This document shows positions 34,662 through 43,291 of a stretch of 64,000 bases of DNA, piece by piece. The translations under genes and the position numbers were made by a program. The stretch's first letter is position 1; each line of letters starts with the position of its first letter. The notes beneath the pieces were generated by a model. The model was not told the origin of the DNA. It saw only the letters and a list, made by a program, of their open reading frames with translations, and searched no databases. The stretch is from Alkalilimnicola sp. S0819 (GTDB lineage: Bacteria; Pseudomonadota; Gammaproteobacteria; Nitrococcales; WHIW01). Location: assembly GCF_009295635.1 (NCBI RefSeq), contig NZ_WHIW01000005.1, positions 1-64,000 on the forward strand. The letters run 5' to 3'.

Positions 34662-35795
34662 CTACTCGTATTCGTAGACAATCACAACGCCGGGCGCGCC
34701 AACACCGCCCAGCACTGCGCCGCCGACAGACATGCCGCCGCTACCGCCGCCTCCGTACGATCCACCGGCAATGCCGTCAATTGACGATGCCTGAACCGGG
34801 CCGCCCGCGCCCAGCACCGTGTCGCCCCCCGTATTAATCGGCACGTAGTCACCTCCGATGACCGCGCCGCCGCCGCCGCTCCCCCCTCGCACATTAATAT
34901 CGCCACCAACGCCGATACCGCCTGGCGTGCCCGGTGCGTAGTCGATCGCCGCGACGCCGCTTGTCACTCCGCCGTTGCCGCCGCTTGCGGAGCAATGCGA
35001 GCCGAAACTGCTGGCCCCACCGGCGTTGCCGTTAGCTCCCGCGCTGGACGTTCCGCCTGCCCCTACAGTGACTGTCTCGCTCGCCGCCAACGCCGCGCCG
35101 GCGATCAGTTTCCGAGAATAGCCACCGCCACCGCCGCCGGCGCCGCACCGGCCGCCGCCTCCGACCGCGCCGGCGCCGCCGCCGCCTGCGCCCTGCACTT
35201 CGACCTCGACGGCGCGGCACCACACGGGCTTAGACCAGGTGTCCGAAGCGGTGAACACGGACACGTTGCGCAGCCGGTAGCTGCTGCGCGGTTCGCTAGA
35301 TTTCCAGTCGGAGTCCTGCGCGGTCAGCACGAACCGCTGCCCGGTGCCTAGCCCCAGACTCGGCGCGCCCTCGATCGTATCCGGCTCGGTGTCGTCCGGC
35401 TGGATGGTGGCTGCACTGGCGGCGGTGGAGTCAACGCGGGCAAGCTCAAACCGCAGGCCTGCATTGATCCCGGCCGGCGGCAGATTCAGCGTGACGTCGC
35501 CCGCGCTTGCATCTACCAACACCAGGCCAGCCTCGGCCAATGTCAGCGCTTTGGGGGAATCCGCGGCAGTCACTGTCGTAACCTTCCGCCCAGCGGCGCG
35601 GCTCATCGCCTCATGGAGCTGGGTCAGGTCCCCTTCGTCCGGCGTGATTCCGAACTGCTGAAGAACATGGACGATCTCCCGCTGAGGGTGTTCGATCGCC
35701 GGTGCCGGCGGAATGCTCCCCTCGGTACCGGTGGATGCGTCGCCGTTGACGTAGGGATCGTTCGCCGCGCCGCCAACAGGGGGTTGGTACTTCAT
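34662..35795 (-). CDS. Tail fibre / glycine-rich host-recognition protein
   Basis: 377 residues from ATG 35795 (AGGAG 8 bases upstream). The N-terminal 120 residues resemble phage tail-fibre attachment parts (NDPYVNGDASTGTEGSIPP). The C-terminal half, from residue 210 on, is dominated by glycine runs (GGGGAGAVGGGG, AGGGGGGYSRK, RGGSGGGG), as in gp38-type adhesins that fold into packed polyglycine helices and carry the receptor-binding loops. It probably decides host range. Confidence 0.75.
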   Translation of the reverse strand: MKYQPPVGGAANDPYVNGDASTGTEGSIPPAPAIEHPQREIVHVLQQFGITPDEGDLTQLHEAMSRAAGRKVTTVTAADSPKALTLAEAGLVLVDASAGDVTLNLPPAGINAGLRFELARVDSTAASAATIQPDDTEPDTIEGAPSLGLGTGQRFVLTAQDSDWKSSEPRSSYRLRNVSVFTASDTWSKPVWCRAVEVEVQGAGGGGAGAVGGGGRCGAGGGGGGYSRKLIAGAALAASETVTVGAGGTSSAGANGNAGGASSFGSHCSASGGNGGVTSGVAAIDYAPGTPGGIGVGGDINVRGGSGGGGAVIGGDYVPINTGGDTVLGAGGPVQASSIDGIAGGSYGGGGSGGMSVGGAVLGGVGAPGVVIVYEYE

Positions 35796-35800
35796 TGGTC

Positions 35801-36403
35801 TTAGGCTCCTGTGTAGTCCACGAACACGGTCGTGTGCGCCGGCTTGCGGCGCTTGAATAGGCATTCCAGGTCGTCAGCCCGGTCGATCTTGAGCAGCGGG
35901 TCCGTGCCCAGCTCGCTCTCACCACAGCGGAAGTACGTGGTGCGGGGCTCACTGAGACGGGCTCGCCAGACGAACCGCATCTCCGCGGGGTTGAGCTGGT
36001 CGACGCCGCACTGGGATATCCCGCATACGAAGGGTGAGTACTCGACGATCTCGATGCCGTAGCCGAGCGCCGCGGCCAGGTCGATAAAGAACTGGCGGGA
36101 CAACCCACCCTCATAGAGGAGCTTGGCCACGACGCTGCCGCGGCGCTCCTGGATGGTCTGGTCGTCGCCGCTGCAGGGGTCCGGCAGGCCGAGGACGCGC
36201 TCCCAGTCTGCGAGCAGTTCCAGGGTGTAGCGCGGATCGGACTCGCCGATGAGCGCGGCCGCGCGGTCGTATAGTCGGGCGTTCTCATCGGCCAGCGCCG
36301 CGAGAAGCCGGGTGAAGACCGCCTCCAGCTCACGCGGCAGGGCCTGCCCCGGGGGAAGAAGGGCCTGCAGCTCGGCCAGGCATTGGTCTGCAGTGCGGCT
36401 CAT
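35801..36403 (-). CDS. Mu gp48-like (YmfQ/DUF2313) tail protein
   Basis: 200 residues. The opening QCLAELQALLPPGQALP and the middle RYTLELLADWERVLGLPDPC are typical of the YmfQ family, the baseplate-to-fibre component just after gp47. It overlaps the baseplate J gene start region by 4 bases, showing translational coupling. Confidence 0.9.
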   Translation of the reverse strand: MSRTADQCLAELQALLPPGQALPRELEAVFTRLLAALADENARLYDRAAALIGESDPRYTLELLADWERVLGLPDPCSGDDQTIQERRGSVVAKLLYEGGLSRQFFIDLAAALGYGIEIVEYSPFVCGISQCGVDQLNPAEMRFVWRARLSEPRTTYFRCGESELGTDPLLKIDRADDLECLFKRRKPAHTTVFVDYTGA

Positions 36404-37464
36404 AGCGACTGCCAGGTGATGGTGCCCAGCACCGGGATCTCGCCGGTGCTGTGAGTGATATCCGCCGAGTGGGAGGTCAGATCATGATCCGCTTCGCCGG
36501 CGGCCACACTGATGGCCTCGCGCAGGTGGCTGATCTTGATCGTCACGCCGGGTTGCCCTTCGCGCCGGAGCATGTCGGCCAGCTCGGCCTCGGCGGCCTG
36601 CTGCACGGTCGTGGTGTTAGGCGAGAGCTTGATGGTGAGGTTCAGCGGCACGGCGATCGGCGCCACCACGTACAGGTCCTTCATCCCCACCGGCCGCAGC
36701 CCATCGAGGTGATCCTGGACGATCTGCACGTCGGCGGCCTGGGGAATGCCGTCCGAGCCGTTGTCATCCATCATGAACCGTACCGTGACGGTGCCGATGC
36801 CGGATTCGTTGGAGTAGCTCCACGCGCGTGTGACGCCGGCAACAGCCTTTGCCCACTTGACGTAATCGTGGGCGGCACCGCCCTGGGGCGGGACGCTCAT
36901 GCGCTCGATGATGCGATCGCGCCAGTCGTCGATCGGCTCGATGTCGGCACCACCACCCAGGCCGTCGGCGCCCACCGTGGCCGTGCTATCGACCCCGGCG
37001 ATGGCCGTCACCAGGGTCAGCTCGGCGCCGGCGCTCTGGTTGCCGTCCACGCCGGCCTCGGCGGCAGTCACCACCAGGCTGGCGGTGTCGCTACTGATGG
37101 TGGCCTCGGCATCCGTGGTGTAGAGCAACTCGCCCTGGCCCTGCAGCTCCGTGCCAGCCGGGATCACCGCGCCGTCGGTGCCGGTGAAGTCGACGTTGCC
37201 GGTGGCGGCGGCCGCGGCCTTGCGGGGTTCCTCATAGAAGTCACCGAAACGGGTCAGTTGGTCGGCGTCGCAGGTATCCGGAAAGAGCTGCTTGGCGTTC
37301 CACGCCAGATGCCCGTGCAGGCTGTGCGCGGCACCGGCGTTGACGTAGGCCAGCACCTCCAGAAGGTTGCGGCGCAGCCACGGGTTGGCGTCGGGCAGGC
37401 GCGACTGCATGTCGGCCCGGTGGCGTTCGATCAGTTGCTGGATGGTCGGACGAGCGAAGGGCAT
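36400..37464 (-). CDS. Baseplate J-like protein (Mu gp47)
   Basis: 354 residues. FARPTIQQLIERHRADMQSRL at the start and the IPAGTELQG, DWRDRIIERM and GTVTVRFMMDDNG segments are standard for the baseplate J / wedge family of contractile tails. It is coupled to gp46 (1-base overlap) and to gp48. Confidence 0.94.
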   Translation of the reverse strand: MPFARPTIQQLIERHRADMQSRLPDANPWLRRNLLEVLAYVNAGAAHSLHGHLAWNAKQLFPDTCDADQLTRFGDFYEEPRKAAAAATGNVDFTGTDGAVIPAGTELQGQGELLYTTDAEATISSDTASLVVTAAEAGVDGNQSAGAELTLVTAIAGVDSTATVGADGLGGGADIEPIDDWRDRIIERMSVPPQGGAAHDYVKWAKAVAGVTRAWSYSNESGIGTVTVRFMMDDNGSDGIPQAADVQIVQDHLDGLRPVGMKDLYVVAPIAVPLNLTIKLSPNTTTVQQAAEAELADMLRREGQPGVTIKISHLREAISVAAGEADHDLTSHSADITHSTGEIPVLGTITWQSL

Positions 37465-37910
37465 CAGATGTTCTCCCAGGCGTAGCTGTAGCGGCCGGTG
37501 AAGTCGGTGCCGCGGGGGCGGTAGATGCGCACCTGCAGGCCGAGCACGCCGCGGCGAACCACTTCGGCCTCCACCTCAACGCGGGTGGCCACACTGTCCT
37601 CCAGGAGCCACTGCAGGGCTTCCTCGGCGTACTCCCGGGCGCGGTTCACCACGCTTTGCAGCTGCTTCTCGCGGGCCAGCAGCCACAGGCGGCTGCCGAT
37701 CCTGTCGCCGGCGGCCTGGGCATAGGCATCGGCCCACCAGCCGCGGCGGTCGGCTTGGTCGCCGGGCAGCTCGTCGTCCGGCTCGGCGCGGCGGTCGGTG
37801 AACAGGGACAAGATCACGGCAGTCTGCAGCCCGGCATCGGTCTCCAGGCTGCCGCCCTCAAGGGCCAGGTCCGCGGCGTCGTCCTGCCAGTTCAGCATCA
37901 GGTCGCTCAT
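37464..37910 (-). CDS. Mu GP46-family baseplate protein (W/lysozyme-like wedge)
   Basis: 148 residues. ILSLFTDRRAEPDDELPG, then RRGWWADAY and GSRLWLLAREKQL are the GP46 family signature (baseplate wedge, gp25-lysozyme fold in other phages). Overlaps both neighbours. Confidence 0.93.
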   Translation of the reverse strand: MSDLMLNWQDDAADLALEGGSLETDAGLQTAVILSLFTDRRAEPDDELPGDQADRRGWWADAYAQAAGDRIGSRLWLLAREKQLQSVVNRAREYAEEALQWLLEDSVATRVEVEAEVVRRGVLGLQVRIYRPRGTDFTGRYSYAWENI

Positions 37911-38524
37911 GCATCCCCCATCTTCTGGTTCGGTGTGCTGGTCGGGCCGCCGTTATCGTTCTCGGGGTGCGTGTGGCTGTCGTAGACCTGGCGCATGCCG
38001 GCCATCGAGCGGCTGTTGCTGCCGACGTTGTCGGTGATATCACCCTCGGCCTCGATGCGCCCGGTGCAGTGCGTGAGCGGCGTATCCAGCACCACCTTGG
38101 TAGAGGCGTGGACCTGGACCAGGGGAGCCGTCACGTCCACCTCCGCGCCCGCCACGACCTCCACCAGCCGGCCGCGCTTGAAGTGCAGGTAATCACCCTC
38201 GGAGGTGTACAGCGCCACTTCACCCGCGGCGAGGTTCTTCTTGCGGTACCGGCCGTCCTCGGAGACCAGCACGATGGCGTGGGAGCGGTCGCCGCCGACG
38301 CAGAAGAAGAACTGCTCCGCGCCGGGATGGGCGTGGGCGGTGAAGCCGTAGGGCTGGACGTGCTGGACGCGGTCCAGGATCTCGCCGGACAGCCCCCGGA
38401 TCTGAACCTCCTGGACCTTGCGGCCATCGTCGGTGGTCAGCAGCACACCGCGGCCGGTCATGTTCCGCAGCCGCTTGGCCAGCGGCCGCATCAGCTTGCT
38501 GAACAGGCGTACCAGGTCGGTCAA
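37907..38524 (-). CDS. Central tail spike, Mu gp45-like baseplate assembly protein
   Basis: 205 residues. TTG 38524 is chosen: AGGAGGT stands about 7 bases upstream and TTGA overlaps the previous stop. An OB-type N-terminal domain precedes a beta-helical spike (ALYTSEGDYLHFK, VQVHASTKVVLDTPLTHCTG) and the tip sequence DSHTHPEND, whose HxH pair would hold the metal ion at the needle point. It pierces the host outer membrane. An in-frame extension to 38704 is not needed. Confidence 0.9.
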   Translation of the reverse strand: MTDLVRLFSKLMRPLAKRLRNMTGRGVLLTTDDGRKVQEVQIRGLSGEILDRVQHVQPYGFTAHAHPGAEQFFFCVGGDRSHAIVLVSEDGRYRKKNLAAGEVALYTSEGDYLHFKRGRLVEVVAGAEVDVTAPLVQVHASTKVVLDTPLTHCTGRIEAEGDITDNVGSNSRSMAGMRQVYDSHTHPENDNGGPTSTPNQKMGDA

Positions 38525-39564
38525 AACGACACCTCCTCGGGCTCGGGCTCGGCCTGCAGGTCGAAGGCCGCCGGCGGCGCCAGGCTCAGCTCGGTGCGGG
38601 TGCCTTCGCGATCGCTCTGCATGAAACCCACCCCGACGATCAGCCAGGTGGTGTCCAGGCCCAGCATGGGCGAGCGGATCTCGGCCAGGGTGTTGGGCTG
38701 CCACAACTCGCCGCCGGCTGACCAGTCGCGCACGGTCACCGTCACCCGGGTGGAACGGGCGATGGCCAGATCCCGCTCGAAGCGAGCCCGCCGGCCCGCG
38801 GAGGCGGTGTTCACCCGATCCTCGGCGCGTACCAGCGTCGGGCGGTAGCGCCCGATGGCCGAGTCCACCGCCTCGCCCAAGGCGTGGGCGGCCTGCTCGG
38901 GGCTGACGAAGTCGCCGCCCTTGTCCTGGCCCTTGACGATGTAGCGGCTGTAACGGTCCCGCCAGCTGTACTGCGCCCGCGCACTGATGAGGTTCTCGCC
39001 CTCGATGAGGGCCGCCGGCGCCCGGCCGGTACCGGTGCGGGTGATGACCAGATCGCCCTGGGCGTCGGAGGTGAGCAGCACCGCACGCATGCGCGCCAGG
39101 CGGTCGAGGAAGTCGAAGGCCGTCTCGCCCTCATCGATCTTGGCGGCCTCGTTGCCGAAGGCCTCGCCGATGTCGGCTGCCTTGCGCACATTGAGACCGA
39201 AGGGGGCGCAGATATCGCGCGCCACCCGCATCAAATCGGCGTTCACCCACTGGCCGCTGGCGTGGATGGCCGCGCAGTCCACCAGGTCCGCCGTGCGGCC
39301 GCGGCCGCGCACCGACAGCCGACGACCGTCCGGGCCGAACTCAGGCGCCACATCGTCCACATAGCCGGTGATCACCCGCTCGCCGTCCACTTCCACGGTG
39401 CAGGCCTCGCCGTTGCGGATCGGCCGGCGCACGTCCTGGCCGGCCCAGCGGTCGGTCACCTGTAGCTCGAAGGTGCCGGCGAGCTGCTCGATGGAGCGGG
39501 CCACCCGCACCGTGGTCCAGCCGCCGTACACTTGGCCGCCGACGAAAAGCCGTACGTCAGGCAT
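38521..39564 (-). CDS. Baseplate hub protein (Mu gpP/gp44-like)
   Basis: 347 residues. LFVGGQVYGGWTTVRVARSIE and FELQVTDRW open the VgrG/gp27-like hub fold; VTVRDWSAGGELWQPN near the end is conserved in gpP. It forms the trimeric hub on which the spike sits. It overlaps the DNA circularisation gene by 8 bases and the spike gene by 4. Confidence 0.92.
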   Translation of the reverse strand: MPDVRLFVGGQVYGGWTTVRVARSIEQLAGTFELQVTDRWAGQDVRRPIRNGEACTVEVDGERVITGYVDDVAPEFGPDGRRLSVRGRGRTADLVDCAAIHASGQWVNADLMRVARDICAPFGLNVRKAADIGEAFGNEAAKIDEGETAFDFLDRLARMRAVLLTSDAQGDLVITRTGTGRAPAALIEGENLISARAQYSWRDRYSRYIVKGQDKGGDFVSPEQAAHALGEAVDSAIGRYRPTLVRAEDRVNTASAGRRARFERDLAIARSTRVTVTVRDWSAGGELWQPNTLAEIRSPMLGLDTTWLIVGVGFMQSDREGTRTELSLAPPAAFDLQAEPEPEEVSF

Positions 39565-40753
39565 CGCTCAACACCTCGATGGTCTGCCCACCGGGCACGA
39601 AGCCAGGATGGCTGAGGCGATTGCGCTCCACGATCTCCTCTGCCCGGCGGGCATCACCGAGGACGCGGTGAGCCAGCACCAAGGCCGGCAGGGTGGCCTG
39701 TGGGGTGACGTGGTTGACGCGGGCAAGCTGCGCGCCGCGCCGGGTCAGGTCCTGAACCGTGGCGGCCCGCAGGTCCACCAGGGCCACGTAAGTGTCGTCG
39801 TTGGCCGTGAAGGCCTGGTCATCGAGTTGCTCGGCCAGCTGCTCCTGCATGGCCAGCGCCTCATCCGCTGTCTCCCACTCCACCGTCGCAGCGGTGCGAG
39901 CCGCCTCGATGACGGCTGTGCGGCGCACCAGATTGTGGAGGGCCGTCTGGTTGTCGGCCTGTTGCCGGCGGTTGGCGGTGGTGGCCGGCACCGCAGCGTC
40001 ATCGCCGCCGGCGCCGAACAGCTTGCGGTACACGCCCAGGGCGGCCAGCGGGTTGTCCGCTAGGCCGGCCACATCACTGATCAGGCCGGTGACGCGCTCG
40101 GCCAGGGCCGCCGGCGTGCGGATCAACTGCGCCAGCTCATTGCTTGCCTGTTGCAGATCCCGCGTCCAGCCCACCAGCTGGTCCGGCACGCTCGGAATCC
40201 GGGAGGTCAGCCCGCTCAGGGTGTCGAGCAGGCCGGCGCCGGTGCTCTCGGCGGCATCGGCCACCCACTGGGGCCGGCCGGCGGTGCTGAAGGCGCCGGC
40301 AAACTCGTCGCGCACGGCCGCGCCTGCACCATCGGCCCGCTGGCCGACCAGTGAAGGGGTGTGCACACGGGCGTGGGGCTCGCGCTCCTCGCCGGCCTCC
40401 ACGAAGGTGATGGAGAAACGGGCCATGCCGCCTTCACGGGTGGTCTGACGCACCCGGCCGCGGTCCTGTACCGCCACCCGAACGGTGCCGTAGTAGGGAT
40501 GAACCAGCAGGCCGGGCCCGGGCTGCTCCAGGGCCTCGATCAGCGCATCCCGGGCGGCCATGTAGTCCGCGCCCAGCACATAGCACTCCACGCGGTACTC
40601 CCGGTGGGCGCGTCCCATGTCCTCGGCGAAGGGGACATCGCGGTTGGGGTAGCTGTGCAGCGCCGTGCGCCGGCCAAAGCCTTCCTCGCTGGCGTCGATC
40701 AGAAACGCCGCGCCGCGGAACTTCCCCTGTCGCAGTTGCTCACGCCAGCTCAC
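39557..40753 (-). CDS. Mu gpN-like DNA circularisation / tail protein
   Basis: 398 residues. The N-terminal domain (WREQLRQGKFRGAAFLID, RTALHSYPNRD, FAEDMGRAHREYRVECYVLG) is the 'DNA circularisation N-terminal' family of Mu gpN, a tail/baseplate protein carried with the injected genome. The helical C-terminal half contains Ala/Gln-rich coils. Confidence 0.92.
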   Translation of the reverse strand: MSWREQLRQGKFRGAAFLIDASEEGFGRRTALHSYPNRDVPFAEDMGRAHREYRVECYVLGADYMAARDALIEALEQPGPGLLVHPYYGTVRVAVQDRGRVRQTTREGGMARFSITFVEAGEEREPHARVHTPSLVGQRADGAGAAVRDEFAGAFSTAGRPQWVADAAESTGAGLLDTLSGLTSRIPSVPDQLVGWTRDLQQASNELAQLIRTPAALAERVTGLISDVAGLADNPLAALGVYRKLFGAGGDDAAVPATTANRRQQADNQTALHNLVRRTAVIEAARTAATVEWETADEALAMQEQLAEQLDDQAFTANDDTYVALVDLRAATVQDLTRRGAQLARVNHVTPQATLPALVLAHRVLGDARRAEEIVERNRLSHPGFVPGGQTIEVLSDA

Positions 40754-42516
40754 AGGCTCGCCCCCATCAGCCCGGCGTCCACGTCCAGCTCCATGCCGCC
40801 CTCGGCGCGGGCCGCCCCGACCCGCGGCCGGCCCTGGTCATCGAACTCGATGCGCAGCACACCGCCCACATTGGCGTTGACCTGGCCGGCGCTGCGCACC
40901 GGCGAGTTGCCGCCCGCGCGCAGCGGCTCGCCCAGCGGCATGGCACCGCCGCCACCTTGCAGCCCGAGCTTGTCCTTGACCCAGTCGGGCATCCAATCAA
41001 TGAGCGCGCGGATCTTGCCGGTCAGCCACTGGCGCACGGCGAGGAAGCGCTCGCTGATGCCGTTGCCGAAGCTGCCGATCAGCTTCTTGCCGGCGGTGGA
41101 CAGGTCATAACCCATCACCGCTTTGAACAGGGCATTAAGCGGCTTCATGATCAGGTTGACCGGGCTGAAGGCCAGCAGGATCTTGCTCAGCCCCACCAGA
41201 ATGCCGTCCTTGAACAGCCCCTTCACCCGATCCAGGCCGGACTGCAAAGCACCCGTGATCGCCCCCCAGATCCCGCTGAAAAACCCCTTGATACGCTCCA
41301 GCGCGAAGTAGACCGTGCCGCCGATCGCATCCCACAGCCGGCTGAACCAGGCCGAGATCGGCTCCCAGTGCTTGACGATCAGATACACCGCCGCGGCAAT
41401 GGCCGCCACGGCGGCGATGATCCAGCCCACGGGGGTGGCCAGCAGCGCCAGGCCAAAGCCCTTGGTGGCGATAGCCGCGCCGATGAAGCCTTTGCCCAGC
41501 GTGAACATGGCCACCACCAGACTGCCCACGGAGGCGATGAGTTTGGCGCCAATCAGCGCAGCGACAATGCCGAGCGCCACTCTCCACCCGCCGACCAGGT
41601 CCACCAGCCAGCTGATCGCCGCGCCCACCGCCTTGAGCTTTTCCCAGAACGACTTGATGCCGTTGATCAGCCGCTGGGTGATCACCTCCCGATTGGCGGC
41701 GATCAGCTCCGCGGTCTGGGTGAGCCAGCGGGTCATCGCGGGCATGATCTTGGTCACCACCGCATCGCGCACCCCGCCCAGTGCGGCCATGAACTTGCTC
41801 ATGGCGTCGGTGTAGTCCTCGGAGCGCTCCGCGCCTTCCTCGCTCAGCTGCCCCAGCCGACGCTTCTCGGCCATCATCTCGCGCATGGCCGCGCTGCCCT
41901 CGCCGAGCATGTTGACCATGTTCACGCCTTCGGAATCGAACAGCTTGAAGGCCAGGCGCACCCGCAGGGCCGGGTCCTCGATCTCGGCCATACGGTCAGA
42001 CACGTCCTGGAGCAGCTTGCCGGAGGGGCGCATCTTGCCGTTGGCGTCCTGCAGATCGATGCCCAGATAGCGCAAGGCGTCGCGCGCCTCACCGGTGCCG
42101 GCGGCGGCCTCGGCCGCCCGGCGGGTGAAGCGCTGCAGGGCCATGTCAAAGGTCTGTTGGGCGACACCCGAACGCTCGGCGGCGTAGCGGTACTGTTGCA
42201 GCTCCTCCACGCCCAGGCCGAGCTTGCGGGCGGTCTTGGCGATGTTGTCGCCGGCCCTTGCCACATGGTTGGTCATGCCGAACAGGGCAGCGCCGGCGGC
42301 GCCGGCGGCGGCCCCGACGATACCGATGCGCCGGGCCAGCCGCCCGGCCTCGCTGCGCACGACCTGGAAGCGCTCACCGACCCGGCGGACGTCGCGCCCC
42401 AAACGAGCAAAGCCGGAGCGCTCGGCGAACTGGCGGACGGTGGCACGGATACGGCGGACCGGCTTGGTGATCCGATCCACCAGCTCCATGATGACCGCTG
42501 CGCGCATTTCCGCCAT
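40750..42516 (-). CDS. Tail tape measure protein
   Basis: 588 residues. The N-terminal coiled region (VRRIRATVRQFAERSG) is followed by Ala/Gly-rich helices. Two strongly hydrophobic segments around residues 310-380 (GIVAALIGAKLIASVGSLVV, WIIAAVAAIAAAVYLIV) fit membrane insertion on DNA ejection. It sets tail length. At this size the tail would be shorter than that of phages with 1000-residue tape measures. It starts 4 bases after the frameshift product of the chaperone gene. Confidence 0.93.
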   Translation of the reverse strand: MAEMRAAVIMELVDRITKPVRRIRATVRQFAERSGFARLGRDVRRVGERFQVVRSEAGRLARRIGIVGAAAGAAGAALFGMTNHVARAGDNIAKTARKLGLGVEELQQYRYAAERSGVAQQTFDMALQRFTRRAAEAAAGTGEARDALRYLGIDLQDANGKMRPSGKLLQDVSDRMAEIEDPALRVRLAFKLFDSEGVNMVNMLGEGSAAMREMMAEKRRLGQLSEEGAERSEDYTDAMSKFMAALGGVRDAVVTKIMPAMTRWLTQTAELIAANREVITQRLINGIKSFWEKLKAVGAAISWLVDLVGGWRVALGIVAALIGAKLIASVGSLVVAMFTLGKGFIGAAIATKGFGLALLATPVGWIIAAVAAIAAAVYLIVKHWEPISAWFSRLWDAIGGTVYFALERIKGFFSGIWGAITGALQSGLDRVKGLFKDGILVGLSKILLAFSPVNLIMKPLNALFKAVMGYDLSTAGKKLIGSFGNGISERFLAVRQWLTGKIRALIDWMPDWVKDKLGLQGGGGAMPLGEPLRAGGNSPVRSAGQVNANVGGVLRIEFDDQGRPRVGAARAEGGMELDVDAGLMGASL

Positions 42517-42519
42517 GTG

Positions 42520-42923
42520 CTACCCCAGTTGCTTGCTCTGTTCCTTGTTGATGCGCTGCGCCTGGCGGTGCCAGAACAGCAGCTCATCAAAGTCCAGCCC
42601 CCAGATCTCCGAGGGCTGGAAGCCGAAGACGTAGGCGATGTCGCCTATGACGTCTTCCCAGTCCGCCGGCGCCGCTTGAAAAAACCTTCAAGCCAGGCGG
42701 TCATGCCCTCGATGTCCTCGACCTCCAGCTCGTCGATAGTGCTGGGAGGCACGTCCGCCAGCTCGGCCATCATTTCGTACATGGCCTCCACCTCGTTGGC
42801 GTACTCCCCGAGCAGCTTGAGCTGCTTGGCCTTGGGCTTGCGCAGGGTCAGCTCGGTGATCTGCTTGCCGTGGGCGTCCACCGGCTCGGTCAGGGTGAAG
42901 GTCTTTTGCTTTTCCTTAGCCAT
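42520..42923 (-). CDS. Tail assembly chaperone, -1 frameshift product
   Basis: The chaperone frame contains the slippery heptamer T TTT TTC at 42684-42678 (in-frame codons GGT TTT TTC). A -1 slip there continues as QAAPADWEDVIGDIAYVFGF, QPSEIWGLDFDELLFWHRQ and on to TAG at 42522-42520, just before the tape measure start. The downstream frame has no ATG and is clearly protein-like (a typical second half of tail chaperones). Most long-tailed phages make such a fused chaperone at low frequency. Confidence 0.85.
42645..42923 (-). CDS. Tail assembly chaperone, short form (Mu gp41-like)
   Basis: 92 residues from ATG 42923, overlapping the tube gene stop by one base. KTFTLTEPVDAHGKQITELTLRKPKAKQL is the conserved start of the gp41/TAC family. 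It ends at TAG 42647-42645 when no frameshift occurs. It keeps the tape measure soluble while the tube assembles. See the longer frameshift product in the next entry. Confidence 0.92.
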   Translation of the reverse strand: MAKEKQKTFTLTEPVDAHGKQITELTLRKPKAKQLKLLGEYANEVEAMYEMMAELADVPPSTIDELEVEDIEGMTAWLEGFFKRRRRTGKTS

Positions 42924-43276
42924 CAATTAGCCCTCTCGTGGCGCATGGCGGCGAATTTCAGCGGCACCTCGCCCTCGCCGTCGTTCAGCTCCGGGGTGTC
43001 GGTCAGCCAGGCGTTGTGCAGCACCCAGCGCTGGCCGGTGTCGGCCTCGAAGGTGAGCGTCACATCGGAGCTTGCGGCGATGGCCTCCAGGTCGGTCTGG
43101 CTGGTGTGGGAGATGGTGCATTCCACCTCCGGGGCCACCGTCTCCTCGGCATAGCCGTGGACCTCGTGGCCGACGATGGTGTTGCGGTTGTGCCCCCCGA
43201 GCTTGAGCTTGGCCCCTTTCTTGGTGCGCAGCTGCTTGCCGTCGATCTTGATGAATACGCGGCCGGTAACCTGCAT
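42923..43276 (-). CDS. Tail tube protein (Mu gpM-like)
   Basis: 117 residues, as in Mu gpM (118). VTGRVFIKIDGKQLRTKKGAKLKLGG and TQVDLEAIAASS-type segments (TDLEAIAASSDVTLTFEAD) fit the tube family. The inner tube of the contractile tail. Lies 15 bases after the sheath gene. Confidence 0.92.
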   Translation of the reverse strand: MQVTGRVFIKIDGKQLRTKKGAKLKLGGHNRNTIVGHEVHGYAEETVAPEVECTISHTSQTDLEAIAASSDVTLTFEADTGQRWVLHNAWLTDTPELNDGEGEVPLKFAAMRHERAN

Positions 43277-43291
43277 GGTCGGTGTCTCCTC

